In this document: positions 14,452 to 22,140 of the stretch, piece by piece
How positions within the stretch are numbered: position 1 is the first letter of the stretch
Layout: every line of letters begins with the position of its first letter
NCBI RefSeq assembly: GCF_050490315.1
Contig: NZ_JBNPEO010000016.1
Coordinates: 1 to 41,001, forward strand
DNA from: JBNPEO01 sp050490315
Lineage (GTDB): Bacteria > Actinomycetota > Actinomycetes > Actinomycetales > Micrococcaceae
Length of the DNA: 41,001 nucleotides
Direction of reading: 5' to 3'
Made by a program: the position numbers and the translations under genes
Notes under the pieces: model-generated
Databases searched by the model: none
What the model was told of the DNA's origin: nothing
Seen by the model: only the letters and a program-made list of their open reading frames with translations

Positions 14452-15140
14452 TGACACGCACAACAACCGCCCCCGCACCGCCGGACCCCGCGAAGAAGAT
14501 CCGCCTGGTCCTCTGGATCCTCCTGGGCGTCATCGTTGCAGCCGGCGTGATCTGGTACGCGGTCTTCACCGCAGCCAAGCCGGCGCCGCCGGCAGCGCAG
14601 CCGGTGGCCGACGCGCAACTGGTTCGCGAGGACAGCCACCGCGTCACCACCCCGACCACGGAGAAAGCGCAGCTGGTCGAGTTCCTGGACTTCGAATGTG
14701 AGTCCTGCCGGGCGGCGCAGCCGCTCGTGGAGGACCTGAAGAAAGAATTCGGTGACCGGATAACCTTCGTCAACCGGTACTTCCCGCTTCCCGGACACAG
14801 GAACTCCGGAACCGCGGCCCTGGCCGTGGAGGCCGCGGCGCAGCAGGGCAAGTACGAGCAGATGTACACCAAAATGTTCGACACCCAGCCGCAATGGGGC
14901 GAAAAGCAGGACTCCCAGGCACCCCAGTTCAGAACTTACGCGCAGGAACTGGGCCTGGACCTGGTCAAGTACGATGCCGCCGTAGCGGACGAAAAAACCA
15001 TCGACCGGATCCGCAAAGACGTCGCCGACGGCAAAGCCCTGGGAGTCACCGGCACCCCGACCTTTTTCCTCAACGGCCAGCAGCTGACCCTCAGCACCGA
15101 GGCGGACTTCCGGCAGAAACTCAACGACGCCGCCAAATAG
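14451..15140 (+). CDS. DsbA-family thioredoxin-fold protein, membrane-anchored
   Basis: The protein has 229 residues. A single helix (LVLWILLGVIVAAGVIWYAV) anchors it, and a thioredoxin-fold domain faces outward. The active site is DFECESCRAAQP (C-x-x-C) and the cis-proline loop is GVTGTPTFFLNGQQL. It would oxidise or reduce thiols of exported proteins. The start overlaps the czcD stop (TGATG), so translation is coupled. In a metal island it may protect or load copper proteins such as the CopC and oxidase partners; this is inferred from context. Confidence 0.88.
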   Translation: MTRTTTAPAPPDPAKKIRLVLWILLGVIVAAGVIWYAVFTAAKPAPPAAQPVADAQLVREDSHRVTTPTTEKAQLVEFLDFECESCRAAQPLVEDLKKEFGDRITFVNRYFPLPGHRNSGTAALAVEAAAQQGKYEQMYTKMFDTQPQWGEKQDSQAPQFRTYAQELGLDLVKYDAAVADEKTIDRIRKDVADGKALGVTGTPTFFLNGQQLTLSTEADFRQKLNDAAK

Positions 15141-15230
15141 GCACCCCCGCCCCGGGCGGAATCCCTGCCGAGAGCCCGCGGCGGACCTGCGCGAGCAGCG
15201 CCCCTGGAAGAAGGAAAGGAACGGCGCGCC

Positions 15231-15839
15231 ATGACCCGACAACCCGCGCCGTTCCGGCTGCCGCGCAGCGCCGCCGTCACGGCGGTCATCCTCGCCCTGG
15301 CCGCCGGGGCCCACACGGGAGCCGGCGGGCAGCTCCCGCCCGCGCCCGTGATGGCCGCCTGCACGGCCCTGGTTCTGCTCGGCGTCGTTATGGTGACCCG
15401 GTGGAAACTGACGACCCCGGCACTGGCCGGGATACTTTCAGCCGGGCAGTGGATGCTGCACGCGGCATTCTCCGTACTGTCCGGTCCAGCCTCTGCCGTG
15501 CCGGCACCGGGACCTCATCTGCACACGGCCGCGGCAGCCGGGGTCCGCATGGCCGCGGTGCATGACCTGCCGCATAGCCACCTGCCGGCGGACCTTGACC
15601 CGCCCATGCTCGGCGCGCACATCCTGGCCACGCTGGTCACGGCGGCACTCCTGGCCCGGGGCGAAGCGGCGCTGTGGGCCCTGGCAGCCTGGCTGCGGCC
15701 GCTCGCCGGGATACCGGCTGTCCCGATCCTGCGCACGTCACCGACGATCCCGCCAGCTCCCCGCCACGCCCCGATCCGCCCGTGGCGGACCCTCCGCCGG
15801 CATCCCCTGCGGGGCCCGCCGGCAGCCGACCGCCCCTGA
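15231..15839 (+). CDS. multi-spanning membrane protein with His-rich loop, copC partner (right copy)
   Basis: The protein is the counterpart of the one at 4584-5222. It shares LALAAGAHTGAGGQLPPAPVM and ILSAGQWMLHAAFSVLSG near the N-terminus and ARGEAALWALAAWLRPLAGI near the C-terminus. About five membrane segments surround a His-rich loop (PGPHLHTAAAAG, VHDLPHSHLPADLD). AAGGAAAGGA precedes the start. It lies 90 bases after the DsbA-like gene and 150 before the right-hand copC. The conserved memP-copC pairing in two orientations argues for a joint function; no family name is recognised. Confidence 0.75.
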   Translation: MTRQPAPFRLPRSAAVTAVILALAAGAHTGAGGQLPPAPVMAACTALVLLGVVMVTRWKLTTPALAGILSAGQWMLHAAFSVLSGPASAVPAPGPHLHTAAAAGVRMAAVHDLPHSHLPADLDPPMLGAHILATLVTAALLARGEAALWALAAWLRPLAGIPAVPILRTSPTIPPAPRHAPIRPWRTLRRHPLRGPPAADRP

Positions 15840-15989
15840 CGACACCGCCAATTCCCCGCGGGCCGCGGGCCCCGCAGCCGTTCCCCGGGCATCCCCGGGG
15901 CCACTGCCTACCCCGCCAGAGCCGCCCCACCGGTGCACGTTATGCGGATCTGGAGCCCAGACCCACCCCTCCGAAAGAAAAACACCCTT

Positions 15990-16592
15990 ATGCGCGCACG
16001 ATTCTCCTTCACGACCCGCCTCCGGCTGGCCGCCATCGCAGCGATCCTGATCCCCGCCGCCACGGCCGCCTCCCCGGCGCTGGCCCATGACTCACTCTCA
16101 TCGACCAACCCGACCCCGGACGCCGCCATCACTCACGCCCCGGCAACCGTGTCCCTGACACTGTCCGAGCCGCCGGCCGACTCCAAGAACCTGAACCTCA
16201 GCACCATCACCGTCACGGACGGCGCCGGCAAGACCGTCAGCGACGGCAACGTGACCGTCTACGGCCCGACGCTGTCCACTAAACTCTCCGAGGGAGACCC
16301 CGGAACCTACAAGGTCCTGTGGCGGGCCGTCTCCTCCGACGGGCACCCGATCGAAGGAAGCTACACATTCACCGTCCAGGCGCAGGCAGGACAAACGGCT
16401 ACACCAGCGGCCACAACCGCGCCGGCAGCTGCGCCTTCAGCATCCCCGGCCACGTCCGTGGCCGCGGAACGCGCCGAGGGCCCCAATAACGACGGCGCCC
16501 CGCTGGTCCTGGGGATCGCGGCAGTAATTCTCGCTGCGGCGATCGGCACAGTACTTTTCCTGCGGAACAGGCGGAAGAACACCGGCGTCTGA
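15990..16592 (+). CDS. copC: CopC-domain copper-binding protein, exported and membrane-anchored (right copy)
   Basis: The protein has 200 residues. A signal peptide ends at ASPALA, leaving His as second mature residue region (AHDSLSSTNPTPD). The CopC motif is WRAVSSDGHPIEGSYTF. An Ala/Thr/Pro linker leads to the C-terminal helix LVLGIAAVILAAAIGTVLFL and a basic end. ATG at 15990 starts the signal peptide; the frame extends upstream without signal character. It is a clear paralogue of the copy at 3881-4492 (same domain order, differing in most linker residues), so the two are old duplicates or separate acquisitions. It closes the czcD run and faces the next gene tail to tail. Confidence 0.88.
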   Translation: MRARFSFTTRLRLAAIAAILIPAATAASPALAHDSLSSTNPTPDAAITHAPATVSLTLSEPPADSKNLNLSTITVTDGAGKTVSDGNVTVYGPTLSTKLSEGDPGTYKVLWRAVSSDGHPIEGSYTFTVQAQAGQTATPAATTAPAAAPSASPATSVAAERAEGPNNDGAPLVLGIAAVILAAAIGTVLFLRNRRKNTGV

Positions 16593-16677
16593 CCCCGGCA
16601 CCCGGCAGCCTGGCCCGCCCAGGCCAGGCTGCTGGGCACTCGGTTCGTTAATTTCCGACCGGAAGGGCAGTCAACGG

Positions 16678-17136
16678 CTAGCCCGCGGCGGCCCGCCGGC
16701 TCCTGGCACGAACCGAGCGCAGACCCATGCCAACGACCGTCGCGACGGCCATCGCGCCAACGCACACCAGTCCCACCGTGAACAACACCGGAGCGAACGC
16801 CGGCGACGGGGCTGCCGCGTCCACGGCAGCGATGACCGAGCCCCAGTAAGCCGCCGTGGCGGCCAGCCAGAGCGCACCCGCGGTCGCGACAATCCGGGGC
16901 CAGCGACCGAACCAGGGATTCTCACCACTGTAGGAAAGTGCCGCGGCAACCATGACGACACCCGCGACGGCCAGGAGCTGGCCCCCCAGAATATAAGGAC
17001 CGGCGACAAGACCGACGGGAACGCACAGGCCTCCGATCATGAACAGTCGACGGGCACCAAGAGGCATCCCGCCCGCCGGCACCGGTTCAGCGGGTGCCTG
17101 TCCATTTACTCTCGGGGTGTCCTGTTCGGCTGTCAT
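16678..17136 (-). CDS. small membrane protein, four predicted helices, unknown function
   Basis: The protein has about 152 residues. Four hydrophobic segments are LFMIGGLCVPVGLVAGPYIL, LLAVAGVVMVAAALSY, IVATAGALWLAATAAYWG and LFTVGLVCVGAMAVATVVG, with a basic C-terminus. ATG at 17136 is preferred over an upstream in-frame start because an AGGGAA sits just before it and residues ahead are not conserved-looking. It is convergent with copC and marks the inner edge of the metal cargo next to tniR. No family is recognised. Confidence 0.65.
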   Translation of the reverse strand: MTAEQDTPRVNGQAPAEPVPAGGMPLGARRLFMIGGLCVPVGLVAGPYILGGQLLAVAGVVMVAAALSYSGENPWFGRWPRIVATAGALWLAATAAYWGSVIAAVDAAAPSPAFAPVLFTVGLVCVGAMAVATVVGMGLRSVRARSRRAAAG

Positions 17137-17219
17137 GGCGTTCCCTGTTCCTCGTGTGAGCCTGTTTTGGACTGCCACGATGCTTACTTTGAGGTTCCCG
17201 GTGTCCCGGAAGATGTCTC

Positions 17220-17238
17220 GGGCCGCCGCTGGCGGCCC
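17220..17238. terminator. GC-rich perfect hairpin between tniR end and the small membrane-protein gene
   Basis: GGGCCGCC (17220-17227), loop GCT, GGCGGCCC (17231-17238). It follows the stop of the resolvase gene on the minus strand by about 65 bases. No T-run follows on either strand, so it may be a weak terminator or only a structural element. Confidence 0.4.
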
Positions 17239-17301
17239 CCGAAAACAGTACAGGAACCGATGGATCCTGCCCGTCGCTGGCGGGGTCGAAAACGTTGATC
17301 T

Positions 17302-17913
17302 CTAGCGGGAAAGCAGCTTCTGGCCGTCCGGGCGCAGTTCACCCGCCGGCGACACGTGACGGTAGAGAGTCTGGCGGGTGACGCCGAGTTCGGCACAGAG
17401 CTCGCCGACTTTGGTGTCCGACTTTCCCATGGAGGCCAGGGCCAGCCGGAGTTTCGCGGGGGTCATCTTGTAAGGTCGTCCGCCGTTGCGGCCACGGGCC
17501 CGGGCGGAGGCAAGGCCCGCGAGAGTGCGTTCGGAAATGAGTTCGCGTTCGAACTCGGCCAAGGCGGCGAAGATCCCGAAGATCAGCTTCCCGGAGGCCG
17601 TGGTGGTGTCGATCGCAGCGCCCTGCCCGGTGATGACCTTGAGGCCGATGCCGCGATCAGTCAGATCGTGGACGATATTGACCAGGTGGCGCAGATCCCG
17701 TCCCAGCCGGTCGAGTTTCCAGACGACCAGGGTGTCGCCGTAGCGCAGGGCCTTGATGCAGGCGGCCAAGTGCGGGCGGTCATCCTTCTTGCCGGAGGCC
17801 CTGTCTTCGTAGAGGGAGCCCGCATCGACGCCGGCGGCCAGGAGTGCGTCGCGCTGCAGGTCGGTGCTCTGGGAGCCGTCGGCTTTGGAGACGCGCATGT
17901 ATCCGACGAGCAC
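17302..17913 (-). CDS. tniR: TniR serine resolvase of the Tn402-like transposon
   Basis: The 203-residue small serine recombinase is intact: MLVGYMRVSKADGSQSTDLQ with the nucleophile Ser9, the Asp/Arg set in KLDRLGRDLRHLVNIVHDL, the long E helix IFAALAEFERELISERTLAG and a C-terminal DNA-binding helix-turn-helix (VGELCAELGVTRQTLYRHV). GTG start with GAAGGAG seven bases before it. It resolves cointegrates made by TniA. In the family order tniA-tniB-tniQ-res-tniR it should lie next to tniQ. Here 6.3 kb of a Tn552-like element separates them, starting only about 35 bases upstream of this gene, i.e. inside the expected res site. Confidence 0.85.
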   Translation of the reverse strand: MLVGYMRVSKADGSQSTDLQRDALLAAGVDAGSLYEDRASGKKDDRPHLAACIKALRYGDTLVVWKLDRLGRDLRHLVNIVHDLTDRGIGLKVITGQGAAIDTTTASGKLIFGIFAALAEFERELISERTLAGLASARARGRNGGRPYKMTPAKLRLALASMGKSDTKVGELCAELGVTRQTLYRHVSPAGELRPDGQKLLSR

Positions 17914-17948
17914 GGTCTACTCCTTCGTCATATATACGTTCGTTTAAG
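17914..17948. other. probable remnant of the tniR res site, cut by the Tn552-like element
   Basis: The 35 bases between the tniR start and the Tn552-type terminus include CGTCATATATACGTTCG, an AT-centred near-palindrome of the kind seen in resolvase subsites (CGT...ACG). The other half would lie after 24198 (CCGTTATTTATTCTACGTCA). Assignment rests on position and weak motif only. Confidence 0.4.
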
Positions 17949-18022
17949 TGACAGCGTGATTCCAAATCGTGTGACTGTTAGTTCGGAATGGCGGCTTTTC
18001 TGCAGGTCGGTTTGGCGGTTTA
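17944..18022 (+). repeat. left imperfect terminal repeat of the Tn552-like element
   Basis: TTAAGTGACA at 17944-17953, then GATTCC, TCGTGTGAC, TTCGGAATGGCGGCTTTT and TTTGGCGGTTTA (18011-18022). The two TGGCGG boxes, 29 bases apart or less, look like paired transposase-binding sites. The inner box overlaps the stop codon of the ATPase gene. Confidence 0.75.
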
Positions 18023-18832
18023 GGTGATTCCGATGACGAGTGTTGAGCGTGCAGCTTCGATGACGTCGTCGGTGATGGTGTTGAGCTCGTTGATTTTCAT
18101 GACGCGCTCGACCTGTATGAAGAGCCGGTCGATGAGGCGGAAGTTTCCCCTGGTTATGCGGGCGACGGCGGCAATGGCCTGGGCGTCAGTGAAGTCGTCA
18201 GGGTCCAAGGCTTGCCCTAGCTTGTGCCAGCGGCGCTGCAGGACGAAATGCAGTTCTTCCTGTTCGAGGGGCCGGTATTCGTGGGCGAATCCGACACGGC
18301 TGTAGAGCTGGGGGTAGCGGCTGAACCATTTTTCGATCCCGGGCATGCCGATGAGGATCAGGGCTACGTTGTCGCGGTCATAGCGGTCGCGCAACAGTTC
18401 AAGGGCTGTGGCGTTGAGGCGTTCTGATTCGTCAATAATGAGCAGCTCGACATATTTATTGACGCGGGTGTGGGGCCCTGTCCCCTTGCCGATGTCTGAC
18501 AGGTGTTGGTCCACGCAGATCGACACGCGTGTGCTGGTGTGCTCGATGTCCGCGTGTATCTGTTTGGGGGTGGTGAGCACGGCGGGGGTGTAGAAGACGG
18601 TGCGGGAGCGGGAGAGTGCGGCGTAGACCTGGTGATCGGATTCTTCCCGGGGTCCCCACTCCTCCAGTAGCTTCTGTGCCTTGTGCCAGTTGGCATAGCG
18701 TCTGGCGGAGAGGGTCTTTCCGATTCCGGCCTGCCCGTAGCAGATGCCGATCGTGTGCTGGCGGCGCACCGCGTCCGCGAACTCCACAAACCGGCGGTGC
18801 TCTTTGGTGGCGATGAAGCTTTGCGTGGTCAC
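18020..18832 (-). CDS. Tn552-type transposition ATPase (MuB/TniB-like, AAA+)
   Basis: The 270-residue AAA+ ATPase picks target DNA and activates the transposase. Walker A is GQAGIGKT (33-40), Walker B is LLIIDES (130-136), sensor-1 region LILIGMPG and an arginine-rich lid (ARITRGNFRLIDRLF). Its length equals that of p271 of Tn552. The start overlaps the transposase stop by four bases (ATGA). Its stop lies within the left terminal repeat, so this is the outermost gene of the element. It shares little obvious sequence with tniB at 25415, consistent with a separate lineage. Confidence 0.88.
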   Translation of the reverse strand: MTTQSFIATKEHRRFVEFADAVRRQHTIGICYGQAGIGKTLSARRYANWHKAQKLLEEWGPREESDHQVYAALSRSRTVFYTPAVLTTPKQIHADIEHTSTRVSICVDQHLSDIGKGTGPHTRVNKYVELLIIDESERLNATALELLRDRYDRDNVALILIGMPGIEKWFSRYPQLYSRVGFAHEYRPLEQEELHFVLQRRWHKLGQALDPDDFTDAQAIAAVARITRGNFRLIDRLFIQVERVMKINELNTITDDVIEAARSTLVIGIT

Positions 18833-20301
18833 AGGTCATCCTCCAGGTATGTGCGTAGCTTTGGGCGCTTCGTGGGTTGCTCGACAGAGGGCGGCGCCGA
18901 AGCTGGCTTCGGTGACGCTAAATCCGGTAAGTGCCGGGCCACGACGGCGATGCGCTGGTTTATTTGTCCGCGCAGTTCGCGGCGTCTGGCCGAGCGTGCG
19001 GCCTGGATGTCCTTGAGGGTGAGGGTTGAGGTTTCGTGGTCGGGGTCTACGGCTTTGCAAATGAACTGGTTCTTGTGGAAGATGCGGATCTCTGTGATGT
19101 CCCGGGGGTCGTAGCGGACAATGACGGGTTCGCGGACGTAGGCGGCCAGCAGTGGGGAGACGTACCTGAGTCCTTGGAAGTGCACGCCGTCGCGGTGGAC
19201 GATCCGCGGTTTGGCAACGGTCAACAGGAGCAGGTTCAGTTCGTCCATGGTTGCCGGGAGCCGGGGCAGCCAGCCGTCCCCTACCCAGGCTTGGTGCGGG
19301 GTCGCCTTGATCTCTGGATGCTTCCGCTGGTGATAGTCCTCGATGATGAAGCGGCCGATGGCGGCATCCAGCTCTTTGAGGGTCAGCACCGGCGCGGGCG
19401 GCGTGTAGCCGCGGGTCAGGTGTCCGGGCAGTTCGGCCAGCAGCTCCGTATTGACGGTGCCGAAGAAGCGTTCAATTTTTCCGCGTCCCTGGGGTCTTGC
19501 GACTGTTGAGTAGGTGATTTCGAAGTGGAGGTCCTTCGCCGTCTGGGTGAGGTGGTGGCTGGTGAAGTCTGAGCCGTGGTCGACGTAGAGGACGTCGGGG
19601 ATCCCGCACATCGGCCACCCTGTGCCGGCTTTGGGCCAGATGGCCTGCCGCAGTGCCAATGCGGTGTTCAGGGCCGATGGCGCCCCGAGGAAGATGGTGT
19701 AGCCGCAGATCGCTCGGGAGTAATCGTCCACGATGGTGGTGAGCCAAGGGCGCGCCGGTTTCATGTTCGCGTTCAGCACGAGGATGTCCAGTTCGGTGTG
19801 GTCGGCCTGCCAGATCGCGTTCGGCCCCTCGGCCCGGTGCCGCCATGCCAATTCATAGGTGTCACGGTAAGCGGCCGTTCCCAGCTGGGCGAGTGTCTTC
19901 ATGCCTGGGTCAAGGCCCGCGGTGATGGAGCGGACGGTGCTGTAGGAGAGGGGTGGCCAGCCGTGGTCGGCGGCGACGCGGTTGGCTTTGCGGGCGATGG
20001 CAGCCACAGATAGGGGCGGGTTCACCAAAGCCAGCCCTTCGACGAGTGCGACCAGCTCGGAGGTGCTCCTGCGTCGGGTGGTCCCTCGGTTTGCACTAGC
20101 CAGTCCGGCGATGCCGTTGCGTTTGTGGGCCGCGTGCCAGCGCTGCAGTGTCCGAAGTCCGATGCCTTCGTGCTCAGCAAGGGCAGTAAGGGGCACGCCG
20201 TCTTCGATATGCCGGCGAAGGATTCGCCAGCGCACCAACGCTGTCTGGTCAGGCATGGAGGCAGTGTTACCGGTGAGGGTACCGCTGCCTCCGGCCGTCA
20301 C
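18829..20301 (-). CDS. Tn552-type DD(35)E transposase (TniA/MuA-like)
   Basis: The protein has 490 residues. An N-terminal helix-turn-helix (PLTALAEHEGIGLRTLQRWH) and a second DNA-binding part precede the rve catalytic core with Asp167 (IWQADHTELD), Asp241 (LYVDHGSDF) and Glu277 (GRGKIERFFG), exactly 35 residues between the last two. The Mu-type C-terminal beta-barrel (VHFQGLRYVSPLLAAYV, VRYDPRDITEIRIF) and a proline-rich tail that would contact the ATPase follow. The annotated GTG at 20301 overlaps the resolvase stop (ATGA-like coupling as GTGA); ATG at 20256 is an alternative. Confidence 0.92.
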   Translation of the reverse strand: MTAGGSGTLTGNTASMPDQTALVRWRILRRHIEDGVPLTALAEHEGIGLRTLQRWHAAHKRNGIAGLASANRGTTRRRSTSELVALVEGLALVNPPLSVAAIARKANRVAADHGWPPLSYSTVRSITAGLDPGMKTLAQLGTAAYRDTYELAWRHRAEGPNAIWQADHTELDILVLNANMKPARPWLTTIVDDYSRAICGYTIFLGAPSALNTALALRQAIWPKAGTGWPMCGIPDVLYVDHGSDFTSHHLTQTAKDLHFEITYSTVARPQGRGKIERFFGTVNTELLAELPGHLTRGYTPPAPVLTLKELDAAIGRFIIEDYHQRKHPEIKATPHQAWVGDGWLPRLPATMDELNLLLLTVAKPRIVHRDGVHFQGLRYVSPLLAAYVREPVIVRYDPRDITEIRIFHKNQFICKAVDPDHETSTLTLKDIQAARSARRRELRGQINQRIAVVARHLPDLASPKPASAPPSVEQPTKRPKLRTYLEDDL

Positions 20302-20903
20302 CGGACTGTTTTCTGCCCTGAACGGCGCCGCGGCACGGCAGGGGCCGGTTCGCGCCGGAGTGCCCGGTAGACGGTGGTCCGGCTGACGCCCAGAACCTCG
20401 CCGATCTTCTCGACCGTCATGTCCTTTTGCTCATACATCCGGCGGGCGGTCCGGAGCTTGTCCTTGGTCAGCAACGGGGGCCGGCCGCCAACGCGCCCGC
20501 GCGCCCGTGCCGCCTGAAGCCCTGCGCTAGTCCGCTCACGGATCAGGTCCCGTTCGAACTCCGCCAGCGCCGCGAACACATGGAAGACGAGACGTCCGCC
20601 CGAGGAAGTTGTATCGATCGCCTCCTGCAGGGACCGGAACCCGATGCCACGCTCCTGGAGATCGGCGAGCTGGTCAATCAGATGTCGGATAGACCGGCCA
20701 AGCCGGTCCAGCCGCCACACAACCAAAGTGTCCCCGGGCCGCAGCTGATCCAGAACCTTGGTCAGTTCCGGCCGGGACTCCAGAGACCCGGAAGCCGTGT
20801 CCGTGAAGATGCGGTAGCAGCCGGCCGCCTTCAACGCGTCCTGCTGCAGAGCCGCGTCTTGGTCCCCGGTCGATACCCGGGCGTAGCCCAACAGATGTCC
20901 CAT
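20298..20903 (-). CDS. serine resolvase of the Tn552-like element (BinL/TnpR type)
   Basis: MGHLLGYARVSTGDQDAALQ begins the catalytic domain with Ser at position 11 of VST. RLDRLGRSIRHLIDQLADL carries the Arg pair, FAALAEFERDLIRERTSAGL is the dimer helix, and VEKIGEVLGVSRTTVYRAL is the C-terminal helix-turn-helix. ATG at 20903 is chosen because the catalytic domain starts there; an upstream in-frame ATG would add 20 residues of no known domain. The gene is the first of three overlapping genes (resolvase, transposase, ATPase). Its own res site is expected upstream at 20904-21060. Confidence 0.88.
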   Translation of the reverse strand: MGHLLGYARVSTGDQDAALQQDALKAAGCYRIFTDTASGSLESRPELTKVLDQLRPGDTLVVWRLDRLGRSIRHLIDQLADLQERGIGFRSLQEAIDTTSSGGRLVFHVFAALAEFERDLIRERTSAGLQAARARGRVGGRPPLLTKDKLRTARRMYEQKDMTVEKIGEVLGVSRTTVYRALRREPAPAVPRRRSGQKTVR

Positions 20904-20990
20904 GCGCCCAAATGTACCAATACCCGTCAACCAGCAGAAGAACCGGCACATAGAATTCGGCACTAAGTTCCGCTACAAAATTCGGGGGTG

Positions 20991-21008
20991 CATTGAACCT
21001 CTTCAATG
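20991..21008. repeat. perfect small dyad upstream of the Tn552-like resolvase, possible res subsite
   Basis: CATTGAA-CCTC-TTCAATG. It lies about 90 bases before the resolvase start, in the region where a res site is expected. Short direct matches AATTCGG are found at 20954 and 20979 next to AAGTTCCGCTACAA. Which part is the crossover site cannot be told by eye. Confidence 0.4.
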
Positions 21009-21080
21009 AGTCGGCTGGGTTGTAGCAAATACGGTCGTTTTAGGCAGCCGAACCTCCCTACTTCGCGAAGTCGCCTGGTT

Positions 21081-22034
21081 TCATGACTTACGGCGGGTGC
21101 CGGCTCCCGGGACAGCTCCGGCGGCGATGGCTGCCAGGTCACGGGCCGGTCCGGGCGGTGGTGTGGGGCCGGTCTGCCAAAGGGCGGTCAGGGTGCGGCG
21201 CAGGGGTAGCCCGCGGACGGGAACGGCGATGAGCCGTTGCAGGGCGAGGTCGTCGCGGACGGCCAGTGCGCTGAGTACTCCGGGGGCTGTGCCGGCTGCG
21301 ATGGCGGAGCGGACGGCAGCTGTCGTGGAGAGTTCCACCAGCGGATCTGCCAGGGGCGGGGCCCCTGCGGTGGTAAGCAGGTGTTCGAGGGCGTCCCGGG
21401 TTCCGCTGCCGTGTTCCCGGGTGACCAGCGCGGTTGTAGCCAGTTCGGCTGCTGTGACGGGGGTCCGGCGCCGGGCCCAGGGGTGGTCCGGGGCGACGAC
21501 CACGACCATGTCATCGTTCTGTACCGCCGCTGCGCTCAGGTCCGGGGGAAGGTGCGGGCTTTCGATGAAGCCGATGGCTGCCTGACCGGATCGGACCAGG
21601 GCTACGGTGGCTTCACTGTTGTTCACCGTCAGCTCCACGACGGTGGGGACGAGTCCGAGGCTCTCCTGCTGGCGGCGCAGCGCGACCAGCCAGAGCGGCA
21701 GCAGGTGTTCGGCGATGGTCTGGCTGGCCGCGACCTTTAGTTGCCGGGCGGTGTCGGATCGGAGCGAGGCGATTCCGGCGTCCAGGCGTTCCGCGGCTGC
21801 GAGGACCTCCGCCGCCCACCCTGCGACCAGTGCACCTGATTCTGTCAGGGTGGATCCCCGCGGTGTCCGGGTCACCAGGGCGGATCCGATCTGGGACTCC
21901 AGGGAACGCATCCGGGAGGAGACAGCCTGCTGGGACAGTCCAAGGCGTTTCCCGGCGGCGGAGAGGGATCCCAGATCATGGACCGCGGCGAGCATTTCCA
22001 GGGCGGAGAGATCCGGTATCCGGGGGCTGAGCAT
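21081..22034 (-). CDS. LysR-family transcriptional regulator
   Basis: The 317-residue regulator has the N-terminal winged helix (LEMLAAVHDLGSLSAAGKRL, GLSQQAVSSRMRSLESQIG, then TPRGSTLTESG) and the two-lobed ligand-binding domain (LKVAASQTIAEHLLPLWL, AIGFIESPHLPPDL, VVVVAPDHPWARR). AAGGAGA precedes ATG by seven bases. It is divergent from the TDT transporter with about 100 bases between, containing a perfect inverted repeat, the usual layout of a LysR regulator and its target. The effector is unknown. Confidence 0.93.
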   Translation of the reverse strand: MLSPRIPDLSALEMLAAVHDLGSLSAAGKRLGLSQQAVSSRMRSLESQIGSALVTRTPRGSTLTESGALVAGWAAEVLAAAERLDAGIASLRSDTARQLKVAASQTIAEHLLPLWLVALRRQQESLGLVPTVVELTVNNSEATVALVRSGQAAIGFIESPHLPPDLSAAAVQNDDMVVVVAPDHPWARRRTPVTAAELATTALVTREHGSGTRDALEHLLTTAGAPPLADPLVELSTTAAVRSAIAAGTAPGVLSALAVRDDLALQRLIAVPVRGLPLRRTLTALWQTGPTPPPGPARDLAAIAAGAVPGAGTRRKS

Positions 22035-22064
22035 CGGGGAATCTCCTTCAGAAACGTCACATGT

Positions 22065-22085
22065 GGTACAAGTCCGGCTTGTACC
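22065..22085. promoter_or_regulatory. perfect inverted repeat between lysR and the TDT transporter, LysR-type operator
   Basis: GGTACAAG (22065-22072), spacer TCCGG, CTTGTACC (22078-22085). The inner arms contain the T-N11-A pattern of LysR boxes. It is placed 31 bases from the lysR start and about 55 from the transporter start, as expected for autoregulation and activation. Confidence 0.75.
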
Positions 22086-22140
22086 CTGACAAGTGTATGC
22101 CCCCTACTGCGGCAGGTCCCGGTCCGGGAGCATGGAAGGT

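Noticed and set aside
13548..15314. 588-codon minus-strand frame opposite czcD and the DsbA-like gene
   Set aside because: Low-complexity shadow spanning two well-identified genes.
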